Shown piece after piece: positions 1 through 8,171 of a stretch of 64,000 bases of DNA. Below the pieces are notes generated by a model. It was not told the origin of the DNA and ran no database searches. It saw only the letters and a list, made by a program, of their open reading frames with translations. How positions within the stretch are numbered: the stretch's first letter is position 1; each line of letters starts with the position of its first letter. The stretch spans positions 50,605 to 114,604 of the forward strand of contig NZ_WKYV01000007.1 of the NCBI RefSeq assembly GCF_009677585.1. The letters are read 5' to 3'. Both the position numbers and the translations under genes were made by a program. This stretch comes from Lactonifactor sp. BIOML-A5 (lineage in GTDB: Bacteria; Bacillota; Clostridia; Lachnospirales; Lachnospiraceae).

Positions 1-123
1 ATTCCTCTCACCTGGGTATGGGGAAGTTCCAGGGGGTTGGCTATTTATCCAAAATATCGAGTTATCAATAGTGTGAAACCAGAGGAAAAGTGTACAACTC
101 TCGACCTTCCCCACCCGTTTTCC
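1..123. other. Non-coding flank of the inverted-repeat element
   Basis: I see no gene here. Short complementary segments suggest more secondary structure: TTCCTCT (2-8) with AGAGGAA (81-87), and GGGTATGGGGAAG (14-26) with CTTCCCCACCC (107-117, with a two-base bulge). These nest, so this stretch may be part of the same structured unit as the 65-bp inverted repeat. It could equally be the tail of an untranslated region from a gene outside the window. Confidence 0.35.
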
Positions 124-445
124 GTGAATGTGAAGTGAGTCTCTGCCAGGATATAGAAGGGAGCACCGGGGAGACAGGGCCAGGCCAGGGGCCGGGGTAT
201 AGGGGCAGGTCAGGGAGGTCAAGCGGAGTGAGCCGAAGATCCAGGCCACCAGCTGATTAGCGAGGAAGGCTCTCCTGACGAGCTTAGCAGCTGGTAGGAC
301 TTAGCTGAGGGGAACGGAGCCTCGAGCTGACCTGCCCCTATACCCCGGCCCCTGGCCTGGCCCTGTCTCCCCGGTGCTCCCTTCTATATCCGTCCGTCTG
401 CAACGCCTTGCTCGCCGACTGCATAACCCCGAACTTCACATACAC
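124..445. repeat. Long perfect inverted-repeat element
   Basis: Two 65-bp arms (149-213 and 327-391) are exact reverse complements by base-by-base reading, separated by a 113-bp centre. A second, imperfect 13-bp pair lies outside them (124-136 GTGAATGTGAAGT and 433-445, one mismatch). The arms are much more GC-rich than the flanking DNA. Inside the centre ACCAGCTG (248-255) can pair with CAGCTGGT (288-295). No coding capacity is evident. It sits just downstream of the regulator ending at 466. Possible identities are an interspersed palindromic element, a non-autonomous mobile element or a structured RNA; the sequence alone does not decide. The arms are certain, the function is unknown. Confidence 0.8.
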
Positions 446-465
446 AAAACTATTACACAAAACTA

Positions 466-1710
466 TCATTTATGCCTTTCCTTCTCCCCCAAATAATTCA
501 TGATTCGATAAGAGATAAACACATTCGATATTTCAGCAATATTGGAGAAATCAATGGGCACCAGTTCTTGTATCTTATCCATCCGGTACCGCACGGTATT
601 CCTGTGTATAAATAAATCTGCAGCAGTTTTCTGCATATTTCCGTCATTAATAATGTACTGGTAAAGTGTATCAAAAAGGTTATTGTTGTGGGCTTTATCA
701 TACTCCTTCAGTGTGAGAAGATAAGGGTGGCACAGACTGTCACTGTCCAGGGGATAATCTGCCATTTCCAGGAATTCGAAATACTGTACCCTGGAATAGT
801 AAATGATATATTCGCCCGGACAGGCGCAGCGGCCCAGGGTGATGGCTTTCAGAGACTGCTGGTAGAATTTATAGAAATCCTCTATCCTCCGGAAGCACCG
901 GCTGATGCCTACATAAATGTGATTTGTGTATAAAAATTCCTGAATTTTGCTGAGCTGTTCCTCTAATTTATCCCCGTCGCAGACAGCAATAAAATGTTCG
1001 CGGTAATAGACTGCGGGAAAACGGTGAAACAGGTAGCTGCAGTTATCCCGGATATCATCCAGAGAACAGTCACTGCTGTTAAAGTTTCCCGGATTCATGG
1101 ACAGGACGTACATCCGGGAGGGGAAGGTAAGCTTCCCCAGTTCCAGATAGGACAGAATCTCCTCTCCGGACAGATGCTTTCTTTCAATTAAATCCAGGAG
1201 CAGGTTTTCGTAGTACACAGACTGGGGGCGCTGATGGGTGGGCCTCTGATACTCCGACAATTTCATGCTGTACAGGGCGGCAATCTTTTCCAAAATGGTA
1301 TAATCTTCCGGACGGATGTCTCTTTTGCATCCCATCATGATTACATTTCCGATGGGAATATCTTTATTCTTCAATTTAGATACCAGCTTTTTATTTTGGC
1401 TTTCTTCGCACCAAACCTCATATGTATTCTCTTTGCGCTTTCCTTCTTTTACACAGGGAAGCGTATTTACTTTTACGATGAATTCGTAGGGACAGAATCC
1501 ATTTTTAATATGATCCAGCCAGAAAGAATCTGCGATCTCCAGGATATTAGAGTGCCCGATAATCTGGTAGCTGACATTAATGACTATAATAGGATTTAGC
1601 AGCAGATCCGCGGTCAGCTGGATTAAGGCCTGGAGGCTTTCACCATTTACGTAGGCTTCAAACAGTCTGGCATAGATATGATCCCGGGAGGGAATCTGTG
1701 TGAGTTCCAT
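466..1710 (-). CDS. CdaR/PucR-family transcriptional regulator
   Basis: Predicted 414-residue DNA-binding regulator of the PucR/CdaR (sugar-diacid regulator) type. The C-terminal 60 residues carry the family's helix-turn-helix region, with a segment reading TAADLFIHRNTVRYRMDKI, the typical HTH_30 signature. The middle resembles the GGDEF-like CdaR domain and the N-terminus a PucR-type sensory region. The start at 1710 is chosen because GGAGA lies six bases upstream; a longer frame to 1779 adds a segment with no good ribosome site. The gene is divergent from the ene-reductase operon across a 172-bp gap, so it is inferred to control that operon in response to its substrate. The effector is unknown. 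Confidence 0.85.
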   Translation of the reverse strand: MELTQIPSRDHIYARLFEAYVNGESLQALIQLTADLLLNPIIVINVSYQIIGHSNILEIADSFWLDHIKNGFCPYEFIVKVNTLPCVKEGKRKENTYEVWCEESQNKKLVSKLKNKDIPIGNVIMMGCKRDIRPEDYTILEKIAALYSMKLSEYQRPTHQRPQSVYYENLLLDLIERKHLSGEEILSYLELGKLTFPSRMYVLSMNPGNFNSSDCSLDDIRDNCSYLFHRFPAVYYREHFIAVCDGDKLEEQLSKIQEFLYTNHIYVGISRCFRRIEDFYKFYQQSLKAITLGRCACPGEYIIYYSRVQYFEFLEMADYPLDSDSLCHPYLLTLKEYDKAHNNNLFDTLYQYIINDGNMQKTAADLFIHRNTVRYRMDKIQELVPIDFSNIAEISNVFISYRIMNYLGEKERHK

Positions 1711-1799
1711 AGGCAGTCTCCTCAATATGATTATGCACAGTGCACCATTGGTGTAGGTATTTTTGGCACTGGTTAACATAGGAATTTGTTGATATATTG

Positions 1800-1821
1800 A
1801 CTATAATTCAACTATAACACA
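1800..1821. promoter_or_regulatory. Direct-repeat operator candidate in divergent promoter region
   Basis: ACTATAATTCA (1800-1810) is followed directly by ACTATAACACA (1811-1821), a 7-bp direct repeat with an 11-bp period, about one helical turn. It lies between the divergent regulator and the ene-reductase operon, where a binding site is expected. AT-rich -10-like hexamers overlap it on both strands. Its role as an operator is inferred. Confidence 0.35.
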
Positions 1822-1882
1822 GAGAAATTGATAAGGCAATGAGGGGAAAGAGAGAATATCGTCAGAAAGGATGGGTGCGGCA

Positions 1883-3823
1883 ATGAAGTATCAGAGATTA
1901 TTTGAGAGGGGACAGATTGGGTGCCTGGAGACAAAGAACCGGATTGTGATGCCGGCAATGGGCACCAATCTTCCCGGATGCAATGGTGAGGTTAATGAGG
2001 AAATTATCCGTTACTATGAAGAGCGGGCGGAGGGCGGCTGTGGTCTGATTATCACAGAGATTACCAGAGTGGATGATGAGACTGGGATCGGCACACCCTG
2101 TCAGCTGTGTGCAAACCATATCCGTTATATCCCCGGTCTGGAGCGTCTGGCCAGGCGGATTCACAGATATGACACCAGGATTTTTCTTCAGCTGCATCAC
2201 CCCGGAAGAGAAAACCGCTCCAAATTTATAGACGGAAGGCAGATTGCAGGTCCAAGCCCGATTATGAGCAGCGCCATCGGGGAGATGCCAAGAGAGATGA
2301 CCACAGAAGAAGTGGAGGGAATGGTAAAAAAATTCATTATAGGGGCGAATATCGCTAAGGCGGCTGGCATGGATGGGGTGGAGATTCACGCTGCCCATGG
2401 ATATCTGGTAGGATCTTTTTTGAGCCCCCAAAGTAATATCCGAACAGATAAATACGGGGGAAGCTTTGACAACCGATTCCGTTTTCTGGCAGAGATTGTC
2501 GGGGGTATTAAAGCCTCCTGCGGAAAAAAGTTTCCTGTGTCTGTGAGAATCGACGGAGATGAATTTGTGCCGGGCGGATTTGGGCTTGAGGATGCGGTAA
2601 AGACAGCGGCAGCTCTGGAACAGCTGGGGGTTGATGTCATCAACGTGAGCGCAGGGACTTATGAAACGGTTAATACTATTATTGAGCCCACATCTTATCC
2701 TCAGGGATGGAAAAAGCACCTGGCAGCAGCCGTGAAAAAGGCCGTACATATACCAGTGATTGCCTGTGACGTGATCAGAAAACCTGATTTTGCGGAGCAG
2801 CTTCTGGAGGAAGGTATTCAGGATTTTGTGGCTTTGGGAAGAGCACAGCTGGCAGATCCTCAGTGGGGAAATAAAGCCAGGGAGGGTAAAGAGGAAGAAA
2901 TTCGTCCCTGCATTTCCTGTCTGTACTGCATTGAAGATGTACTGAACGGAAAAATGATCAAGTGTGCTGTGAATGCCAGGTGTGGCCGTGAGACTGAGCT
3001 GACCGGGCTGTCAAAGGACGGAGCGGGCAGACGGGTCGTTATTCTTGGTGGAGGACCGGCTGGCATGGAAGCAGCCAGAGTTCTGGCTATACGTGGATTT
3101 ATACCCGTGCTCTTTGAAAAACAGCCGGTATTAGGAGGAAGCGCACGGCTGGCGGCAGTTCCCCCGTTAAAAGAAAAAATCAGCTGGTACCTGGAGTATC
3201 TGGAGCACGAGATCAGGACCCTGGGTGCAGAGATTCACCTGGAGCGGGAGCCGGATGTGGAGGAGATTAAGGCCTTGGAGCCCTATGCTGTATTTTCCGC
3301 AGTTGGGGGCACAAATATCATACCTCCGCTTCCGGGAATTCAGGGAGAGAATGTATGTACAGTAACTGATATTTTGAGAAAGAAGGTAACAGTAACAGAA
3401 AAAAATGTGGTGATGGTGGGAAGCGGTATGACAGGACTGGAAACAGCAGAATTCCTGGCAGAGCAGAAAAACAAGGTGACAGTAATAGAGATGCTTCCCA
3501 ATATCGGGCCAGGCATGTACACACCTAACCTTATTGATATTGTTACCAGGCTGAAAAAATATGGGGTGACATTGATCCCATCCTGCAAACTCTGTGAAGT
3601 GACCAAGGCCGGAGTAAGGGCAGAGAACATGAAGGACCATGCCGCTGTAGAGATACCGGCGGATCAGATCGTACTTTCTCTGGGAGTAAAAAATGATCCT
3701 ACGTTCAGCAGAGTGCTCAGAGAGAATTTTGAGCGGGTATGTATCCTGGGAGACGCGTCAAAGGTAGGGCGGATCGCGCAGGCCGTACAGGCAGGTTATG
3801 AGGCAGCCAGTGGTTTGAGATAA
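1883..3823 (+). CDS. NADH:flavin oxidoreductase / 2,4-dienoyl-CoA reductase-like ene-reductase
   Basis: About 646 residues with the three-part layout of the OYE-like reductases that include FadH, BaiCD and BaiH. Residues about 1-335 form an FMN-binding TIM barrel. A Cys cluster (CISCLYC, then IKCAVNARC, residues about 342-362) should hold a [4Fe-4S] cluster. The rest is a FAD/NAD(P) region with GGGPAG (near 389) and a second GSGMTG (near 512). Family members reduce activated C=C bonds of enoyl-CoAs, steroids or aromatic-derived enones using NAD(P)H. An in-frame ATG at 1871 is possible but sits against the AGAAAGG motif, so 1883 is preferred. It is first in an operon with a decarboxylase-like protein and an SDR. 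The substrate cannot be read from sequence. Confidence 0.9.
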   Translation: MKYQRLFERGQIGCLETKNRIVMPAMGTNLPGCNGEVNEEIIRYYEERAEGGCGLIITEITRVDDETGIGTPCQLCANHIRYIPGLERLARRIHRYDTRIFLQLHHPGRENRSKFIDGRQIAGPSPIMSSAIGEMPREMTTEEVEGMVKKFIIGANIAKAAGMDGVEIHAAHGYLVGSFLSPQSNIRTDKYGGSFDNRFRFLAEIVGGIKASCGKKFPVSVRIDGDEFVPGGFGLEDAVKTAAALEQLGVDVINVSAGTYETVNTIIEPTSYPQGWKKHLAAAVKKAVHIPVIACDVIRKPDFAEQLLEEGIQDFVALGRAQLADPQWGNKAREGKEEEIRPCISCLYCIEDVLNGKMIKCAVNARCGRETELTGLSKDGAGRRVVILGGGPAGMEAARVLAIRGFIPVLFEKQPVLGGSARLAAVPPLKEKISWYLEYLEHEIRTLGAEIHLEREPDVEEIKALEPYAVFSAVGGTNIIPPLPGIQGENVCTVTDILRKKVTVTEKNVVMVGSGMTGLETAEFLAEQKNKVTVIEMLPNIGPGMYTPNLIDIVTRLKKYGVTLIPSCKLCEVTKAGVRAENMKDHAAVEIPADQIVLSLGVKNDPTFSRVLRENFERVCILGDASKVGRIAQAVQAGYEAASGLR

Positions 3824-3848
3824 TCAGGTGATTAAAGGAGGTAATTGT

Positions 3849-4637
3849 ATGGGTAGCTTTATTAAAACGATGGAACAGTTACAGCAGACAGCTGGGGGGA
3901 AAACCATATTTTTTGATGCCCGGATGCTGACCGTATATTGGGAGACAAAACCGGAAATTATTGAAAAAATCTTGCCGAAATGTCTGAAACCAGGGCCGGT
4001 GCCTCTGGTAAACGCATTTATTGCAGACTATCCCAGAACCAGTTTCTGCCCTCCATATAAAGAGGCCGGTATCTTTGTGCTGGCGGAAAAAGACGGAGTA
4101 CTGGGAAACTACTGCCTGGATATGCCTATAACCGACGGTATGGCCATGGCTATGGGGCGGGAAATCTGCGGACTGCCAAAAAAACCTGCGGATATCCAGA
4201 TGAACTGTGAGGGAAAAAGTCTGACTGGCAGCATTGCCAGAAACGGCATTGAATTCTTTCACATTGATGCAGAGATTACCGGGAAAATGAATGCGGAGGA
4301 AGGAAGAGATGTGGTGGACACCCAGATTGGTGACGGTGTTCCTATGTATAACATTAAGTACTCCAAGGCAGTGGACGGCAGTGGATTTGACCTTCCACCA
4401 ACCCTTGTACGGCAGAGGCTGGTCTATAACAATAAGGAAAAAGACATGGCAGTATGCCAGATGGCGCTTACAGATTCCCCTCATGACCCGTGGGCTGAGC
4501 TTGAGGTGGTTAAGATGCTCGGAGGAATCTTTACGGTGGGTGACAATGTGCTGGAATCCGGTGAAAATCTGGGACAGATAAATCCTATGGAATTCCTGCC
4601 GTATTCCTACATCCGCTGGGACTGGTGGCTGAAATAA
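3849..4637 (+). CDS. Acetoacetate decarboxylase-family protein
   Basis: 262 residues. The segment GREICGLPKKPADI (residues about 101-114) matches the active-site region of acetoacetate decarboxylases, where a Lys of the PKK motif forms the Schiff base (Lys115 in the clostridial enzyme). Members of this family decarboxylate beta-keto acids, and some relatives act as hydratases, aldolases or cyclases instead. The start at 3849 has a perfect AAAGGAGG site seven bases upstream; an upstream ATG at 3828 is less likely. Located 25 bases after the ene-reductase and 19 before the SDR, it probably acts on a shared ketone or enone intermediate. No solvent-production genes are nearby, so acetone formation is not implied. 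Confidence 0.85.
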   Translation: MGSFIKTMEQLQQTAGGKTIFFDARMLTVYWETKPEIIEKILPKCLKPGPVPLVNAFIADYPRTSFCPPYKEAGIFVLAEKDGVLGNYCLDMPITDGMAMAMGREICGLPKKPADIQMNCEGKSLTGSIARNGIEFFHIDAEITGKMNAEEGRDVVDTQIGDGVPMYNIKYSKAVDGSGFDLPPTLVRQRLVYNNKEKDMAVCQMALTDSPHDPWAELEVVKMLGGIFTVGDNVLESGENLGQINPMEFLPYSYIRWDWWLK

Positions 4638-4656
4638 AAAGAGGAGGTTTAATTAT

Positions 4657-5412
4657 ATGAGATTAGAGGGTAAGGTAGCAGTAATCACAGGATCAACCAA
4701 GGGAATCGGAAGGGCAGCTGCCAGGCTCTTTGCGGAGGAAGGCGCAAAGGTAGTGGTAGTGGGAACCAGCGAAGAGGCCGGGAACTCCTGTGTGGAAGAA
4801 ATTAAGGCAGCAGGCCACGAGGCCTTTTATCAGAAAACAAATGTGGCCTCTGAAGAGGAGCTTGACAGACTGGTGAAGGCATGCCTTGAAACCTATGGCC
4901 GGATTGACATTCTGGTGAATAATGCGGGTGTGGGCGGAAGTCTGGCGAACATGGATGACATTACCTATGAGGAGTGGAATAAGGTTCTGGCGGTTAATCT
5001 CACAGCGCCCTTCTCCCTGTGCAAAAGGGTAATTCCTATTATGGAAAAACAGGGAGGAGGAAATATTGTGAATGTTGCTTCCATGGCATCCACCGCAGCA
5101 GGAAGAGGAGGTCTTGCTTATACCACAGCAAAGCACGGGCTTCTTGGACTGACCAGGCAGATGGCAATGGATCATGGCCCCAAAGGGGTCCGCATCAACG
5201 CAGTGCTTCCGGGACCCATTGATACGCAGATGATCGCCCGAATTCTTCAGATGCCTCAGCATCCTGTATCCATGAAAATTAAAATGGATCCAGCAGGACG
5301 TCCGGGACAGCCGGAGGAAGTGGCAAAAGCAATTCTCTTTCTGGCCAGTGACGAATCTTCCTTTATCTATGGTACAGGGCTTGCAGTGGATGGGGGATAC
5401 ACCATTTTTTAA
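4657..5412 (+). CDS. Short-chain dehydrogenase/reductase (SDR)
   Basis: 251 residues of the classical SDR family. The cofactor motif TGSTKGIG lies near residues 12-19, the structural NNAG near 88, and the catalytic Ser-Tyr-Lys is present with YTTAK placing Tyr near 155 and Lys near 159. Such enzymes oxidise or reduce a hydroxyl/ketone pair with NAD(P)(H). AGAGGAGG precedes the ATG. It is the last gene of the ene-reductase operon and is followed by a strong terminator. With its neighbours it suggests reduction of a double bond and interconversion of an alcohol and ketone on the same small molecule. Hydroxysteroid, bile-acid or flavonoid-type substrates are possible but unproven. Confidence 0.9.
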   Translation: MRLEGKVAVITGSTKGIGRAAARLFAEEGAKVVVVGTSEEAGNSCVEEIKAAGHEAFYQKTNVASEEELDRLVKACLETYGRIDILVNNAGVGGSLANMDDITYEEWNKVLAVNLTAPFSLCKRVIPIMEKQGGGNIVNVASMASTAAGRGGLAYTTAKHGLLGLTRQMAMDHGPKGVRINAVLPGPIDTQMIARILQMPQHPVSMKIKMDPAGRPGQPEEVAKAILFLASDESSFIYGTGLAVDGGYTIF

Positions 5413-5428
5413 CCAGCAGGGAAAAAGA

Positions 5429-5482
5429 AAAACAGATCTAGCCGGCATTGGGAAATTTCCCGGCGCCGGCTAGATCTGTTTT
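5429..5482. terminator. Bidirectional terminator
   Basis: An 18-bp perfect stem (5429-5446 with 5465-5482) carries A-runs on the left and T-runs on the right, so it can work for both the SDR operon and the minus-strand gene at 5517-5846. The loop holds a further GGGAAATTTCCC palindrome. Confidence 0.9.
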
Positions 5483-5516
5483 CTGTCTTTTGAGATTCCG
5501 AAGCCAAAGAACCGGC

Positions 5517-5846
5517 TTATTCTTCTATAAATTCTATGGAAGCATCCTTCTTTAAAGCCAGCTGCTGTTCTGCCTCGATACATTTCGTAATTCCGGCCAG
5601 TATGGGACATCCGGCGTGAACGGGAAAATTAGTTTTCGCATACTCAAAGAAGGGACCCTCCCCCGGTTTTACAAGACAGACCTCATAGGCGTCAAAGGTA
5701 TCGCCCAGCACCTCCATCATTTTTTTGACACTTGGACAGCCGCTTTTTACTTTTACGGTTACCTCGGTTTCTTCTTCGTCAGAACACTCGGCGATTACAG
5801 TGGTTACAAAATTACAGATTCCAGGTTTGATTCTTACTTTCGTCAT
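5517..5846 (-). CDS. Small conserved protein, DUF6951-like
   Basis: 109 residues, soluble and without membrane segments. It resembles a small clostridial and archaeal family of unknown function (DUF6951, from memory). Cysteines are spread along the chain (GICNF, AECSD, SGCPS, AGCPI, TKCIE), some of which could bind metal. Its start has TTGGGAGG nearby at good spacing. It is a single gene converging on the ene-reductase operon across a shared terminator. No role can be given with confidence. Confidence 0.6.
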   Translation of the reverse strand: MTKVRIKPGICNFVTTVIAECSDEEETEVTVKVKSGCPSVKKMMEVLGDTFDAYEVCLVKPGEGPFFEYAKTNFPVHAGCPILAGITKCIEAEQQLALKKDASIEFIEE

Positions 5847-6118
5847 AGCTTATCCTCCCAAATATACATCATACTGCGGGACCCTCCTGTATTTATTCTG
5901 AAGGCGGGGCACGGCGTTCGCCGTATTTCTTCTCCCTTATGCACATCATACACCTAAAAACGCTCAGAAGCAATCAGAGTCTTGGCTGAGAGACAGTCCC
6001 TGTACCATGTACCTTTCAAGGCATGTTGCAGGGCTTGAAGTGAAAAGGAAATCTTAAATAATTATAATAAGAAAATAAAAAGTGTAGATATAAGAACTAA
6101 AATCAAATATAATAGGGA
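5847..6118. other. Intergenic stretch without recognised gene
   Basis: Upstream region of the minus-strand 109-residue gene. Apart from its ribosome site I see no convincing gene, RNA or long palindrome. The right part (6050-6118) is very AT-rich, as expected next to a promoter. Confidence 0.5.
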
Positions 6119-6148
6119 TTGACAAAATAACAAACATGAATATATAGT
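6119..6148 (+). promoter_or_regulatory. Sigma-A type promoter of the HAD/VWA/MoxR operon
   Basis: TTGACA (6119-6124) and TATAGT (6143-6148) are separated by 18 bp, close to the housekeeping consensus. Transcription would begin near 6155, giving a leader of about 230 bases before the HAD start codon at 6386. Confidence 0.7.
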
Positions 6149-6157
6149 ATGATACCA

Positions 6158-6349
6158 GGATCAAAAGGTCGAAATGCCGTTCATGCTTGCATGATAAGGC
6201 ATTTGAACTTTGGATCCGCCAAACATGAGGAAGCAGCGATTTATGCAGTAAATCAGCGGATTCCGAATGTTTGCAGGATTGTGGGAGTTGCGAAGCAACG
6301 GAACAATCCGTGGGCATCAGTTGGGGACAAAATACCTTTTGCCCCCAAC
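6158..6349 (+). repeat. Multi-hairpin leader or interspersed palindromic element
   Basis: Four consecutive foldable units are visible. First, 6158-6178 pairs with 6198-6217 (about 19 bp, one bulge) around CATGCTTGCATG. Second, CAAACAT (6220-6226) pairs with ATGTTTG (6267-6273), enclosing GATTTA/TAAATC (6238-6243, 6249-6254). Third, GGATTGT (6276-6282) pairs with ACAATCC (6303-6309), enclosing GTTGC/GCAAC. Fourth, 6320-6332 pairs with 6337-6349 (13 bp, one mismatch, loop TACC). It lies just after a promoter and before the HAD gene, so it may be a regulatory leader RNA. It may also be a dispersed repeat. An open frame runs through it into the HAD gene but looks accidental. Confidence 0.6.
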
Positions 6350-6385
6350 ATCATAGTATTTTATCAAGATTCAGAGGAGAACGTT

Positions 6386-7186
6386 ATGATAAAATTAGTG
6401 GCCACCGATATTGACGGAACACTTCTGGACGAGGGGACAGACAGATTGAATCCGGAATTGTTTGATATAGTCAGAGATTTAAAAGAAAAAGGAATTATAT
6501 TTGCAGCAGCCAGCGGACGGCAGTATGCCAGCATCCGAAGACTCTTTGATCCTGTTGCTCATGATATGATTTTTATTGCGGAGAACGGAGCGTATGTTGT
6601 GTGCCGGGATGTGGATATGCTGGAAGTGATGATGGACAGGACCAAAGCGGCAGAACTGGTGCAGGAGATCCGCAGGATGAAGGGATGTGAGGTCGCTGTT
6701 GCAGCAAAAGATGCCATGTATATCGAACGGGCAGATACAGGCCTTTATGATCTGCTGGTAAATGGGTACCACAATCAGGTAAAGGTGGTTGAGGATGTTT
6801 TAAAAGAGGATATCCCCATGATTAAGGTATCTATTTACTGCAGAGACGGCGTGGACGGTATAAGTCAGGGAGTGAAAACCCGGTGGGAAGGCACCTTCCG
6901 CACCATGCTGGCCGGCCGGATCTGGATTGACTTCGCAGACTACAGTGCAGACAAGGGGAAGGCGATACAGAGTATTCAGAAATCACTTCTGATAGACCGC
7001 TCGGAAACTATGGCGTTTGGTGACAATGGAAACGATTTGGGAATGCTGGCAAATGCAGAAGAAAGCTATGCCATCGGAAACGCCAGGGAAGAAGTAAAAA
7101 AGGCAGCGAAACACATTGCGGACACCAGCAGAAATGATGGGGTATTAAAAGTATTAAGAAAACTGGTGAAGACAGATGGAAATTAA
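6386..7186 (+). CDS. Cof-type HAD-superfamily phosphatase
   Basis: 266 residues of the HAD type IIB (Cof/YbiV-like) family, which dephosphorylates sugar phosphates and cofactors. The nucleophile motif DIDGTLLDEG is at residues 7-16, and the C-terminal acid motif reads FGDNGNDLGML. The start at 6386 follows AGAGGAGA at seven bases. An in-frame ATG at 6149 would add an 80-residue segment encoded by the multi-hairpin element and lies at the promoter -10, so it is rejected. The 3' end overlaps the next gene by 11 bases, which suggests translational coupling. The substrate is unknown. Confidence 0.9.
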   Translation: MIKLVATDIDGTLLDEGTDRLNPELFDIVRDLKEKGIIFAAASGRQYASIRRLFDPVAHDMIFIAENGAYVVCRDVDMLEVMMDRTKAAELVQEIRRMKGCEVAVAAKDAMYIERADTGLYDLLVNGYHNQVKVVEDVLKEDIPMIKVSIYCRDGVDGISQGVKTRWEGTFRTMLAGRIWIDFADYSADKGKAIQSIQKSLLIDRSETMAFGDNGNDLGMLANAEESYAIGNAREEVKKAAKHIADTSRNDGVLKVLRKLVKTDGN

Positions 7187-8150
7187 ATGGAACGGGGAGT
7201 TCGCATATGAGGTCACAGGAGACGGCGTAAAAATTTTACGCTGTTTTTCCTTTGGAGAATATGCGGGGATTCCCGGGGAGATAGAAGGAAAACCTGTAGC
7301 GGAGCTTGCTTCCTATGCATTTTCTGAGCATATGGATGGAACAATAAAGGAAAAGATAGATGCCGCAAGGAGTGCTGACCGGCTAAGTCCCCCTCAGGCA
7401 CTCTGCGGAGTGCGGCTGAAGGAGATTTCTCTCCCGGAAACACTGGAGAGAATCGGACGTTATACTTTTTACAACTGCAGCAGTCTGGAAAGCATTCGGT
7501 TTTACAGCAGGACGAGGGACATAGGGGCTGGTGCCTTTACCGGGTGTCACCGGGTAAGAACTCTGGACTTTACCGTATGTGGCCAGGACGCGGCAGGGCT
7601 GAAGGAACTGTTGACTGAGCTGACGGAAGTCCTGTGTGTCTGCTATCACGGGGAGGAGGATGCCTGTCTGTGGTTTCCGGAATATTACGAGGAGGGGGTG
7701 GAGAATACACCTGCCCGTATTCTGGAGACACATGTGCACGGCACGGGACTTCATTACCGCAATTGTTTTTTGGAGAAGGAGTTCCAGTTTGAAGAATATG
7801 ATTCCCTGTTTTATCTGGCAAAAGCCCAGGAGAATATCCAGCTGGCGGCCCGGATTGCTTTGGGAAGGCTTCTGTACCCCTTAAGACTGACAAAGGAGGC
7901 AGAAGAAAGGTATATAGAATATCTGAGAGAGAATGCCGGTAGCGTAGGGTGCTCTCTTATAGAGAATAAAGAGCTGAATCAGCTGGAATTTCTGGTTAAG
8001 AACTGTCTCCCTGGGGGTCAAAAAGGCAGAGAGACGTTGCATACTCTGACAGAGAAGGCAGGAGCCGATGGGTATGCCCAGGCCGGCAGCTTTCTTTTAG
8101 ATTTCAGCCATACCATGTATCCCTCCGTGAGAAGGCGTTTTGTGTTATAG
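7176..8150 (+). CDS. Leucine-rich-repeat (BspA-like LRR_5) protein
   Basis: 324 residues. The first half carries LRR_5-type segments such as ISLPETLERIGRYTFYNC and IRFYSRTRDIGAGAFTGC, typical of BspA-like repeats. The second half (about 160-324) is helical and not recognised. There is no signal peptide, which is unusual because many BspA-like proteins are secreted; this one appears cytoplasmic. It starts inside the end of the HAD gene and is followed by the VWA and MoxR genes, so it may be a protein-interaction partner or substrate adaptor of that chaperone-like pair. The exact start is less certain because the ribosome site is weak. Confidence 0.7.
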   Translation: MEIKWNGEFAYEVTGDGVKILRCFSFGEYAGIPGEIEGKPVAELASYAFSEHMDGTIKEKIDAARSADRLSPPQALCGVRLKEISLPETLERIGRYTFYNCSSLESIRFYSRTRDIGAGAFTGCHRVRTLDFTVCGQDAAGLKELLTELTEVLCVCYHGEEDACLWFPEYYEEGVENTPARILETHVHGTGLHYRNCFLEKEFQFEEYDSLFYLAKAQENIQLAARIALGRLLYPLRLTKEAEERYIEYLRENAGSVGCSLIENKELNQLEFLVKNCLPGGQKGRETLHTLTEKAGADGYAQAGSFLLDFSHTMYPSVRRRFVL

Positions 8151-8171
8151 TAGAAGAAAAAAGGAGACCTT

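Noticed and set aside
124..445. Retron or transposon interpretation of the long inverted repeat
   Set aside because: No reverse transcriptase or transposase is adjacent, so only the repeat itself is reported.
1898..2749. Minus-strand open frame inside the ene-reductase gene
   Set aside because: Shadow of the plus-strand gene without ribosome site or recognisable motif.
6149..6385. N-terminal extension of the HAD protein from an ATG at 6149
   Set aside because: It starts within the promoter -10, reads through the hairpin element, and the canonical HAD motif and ribosome site begin at 6386.
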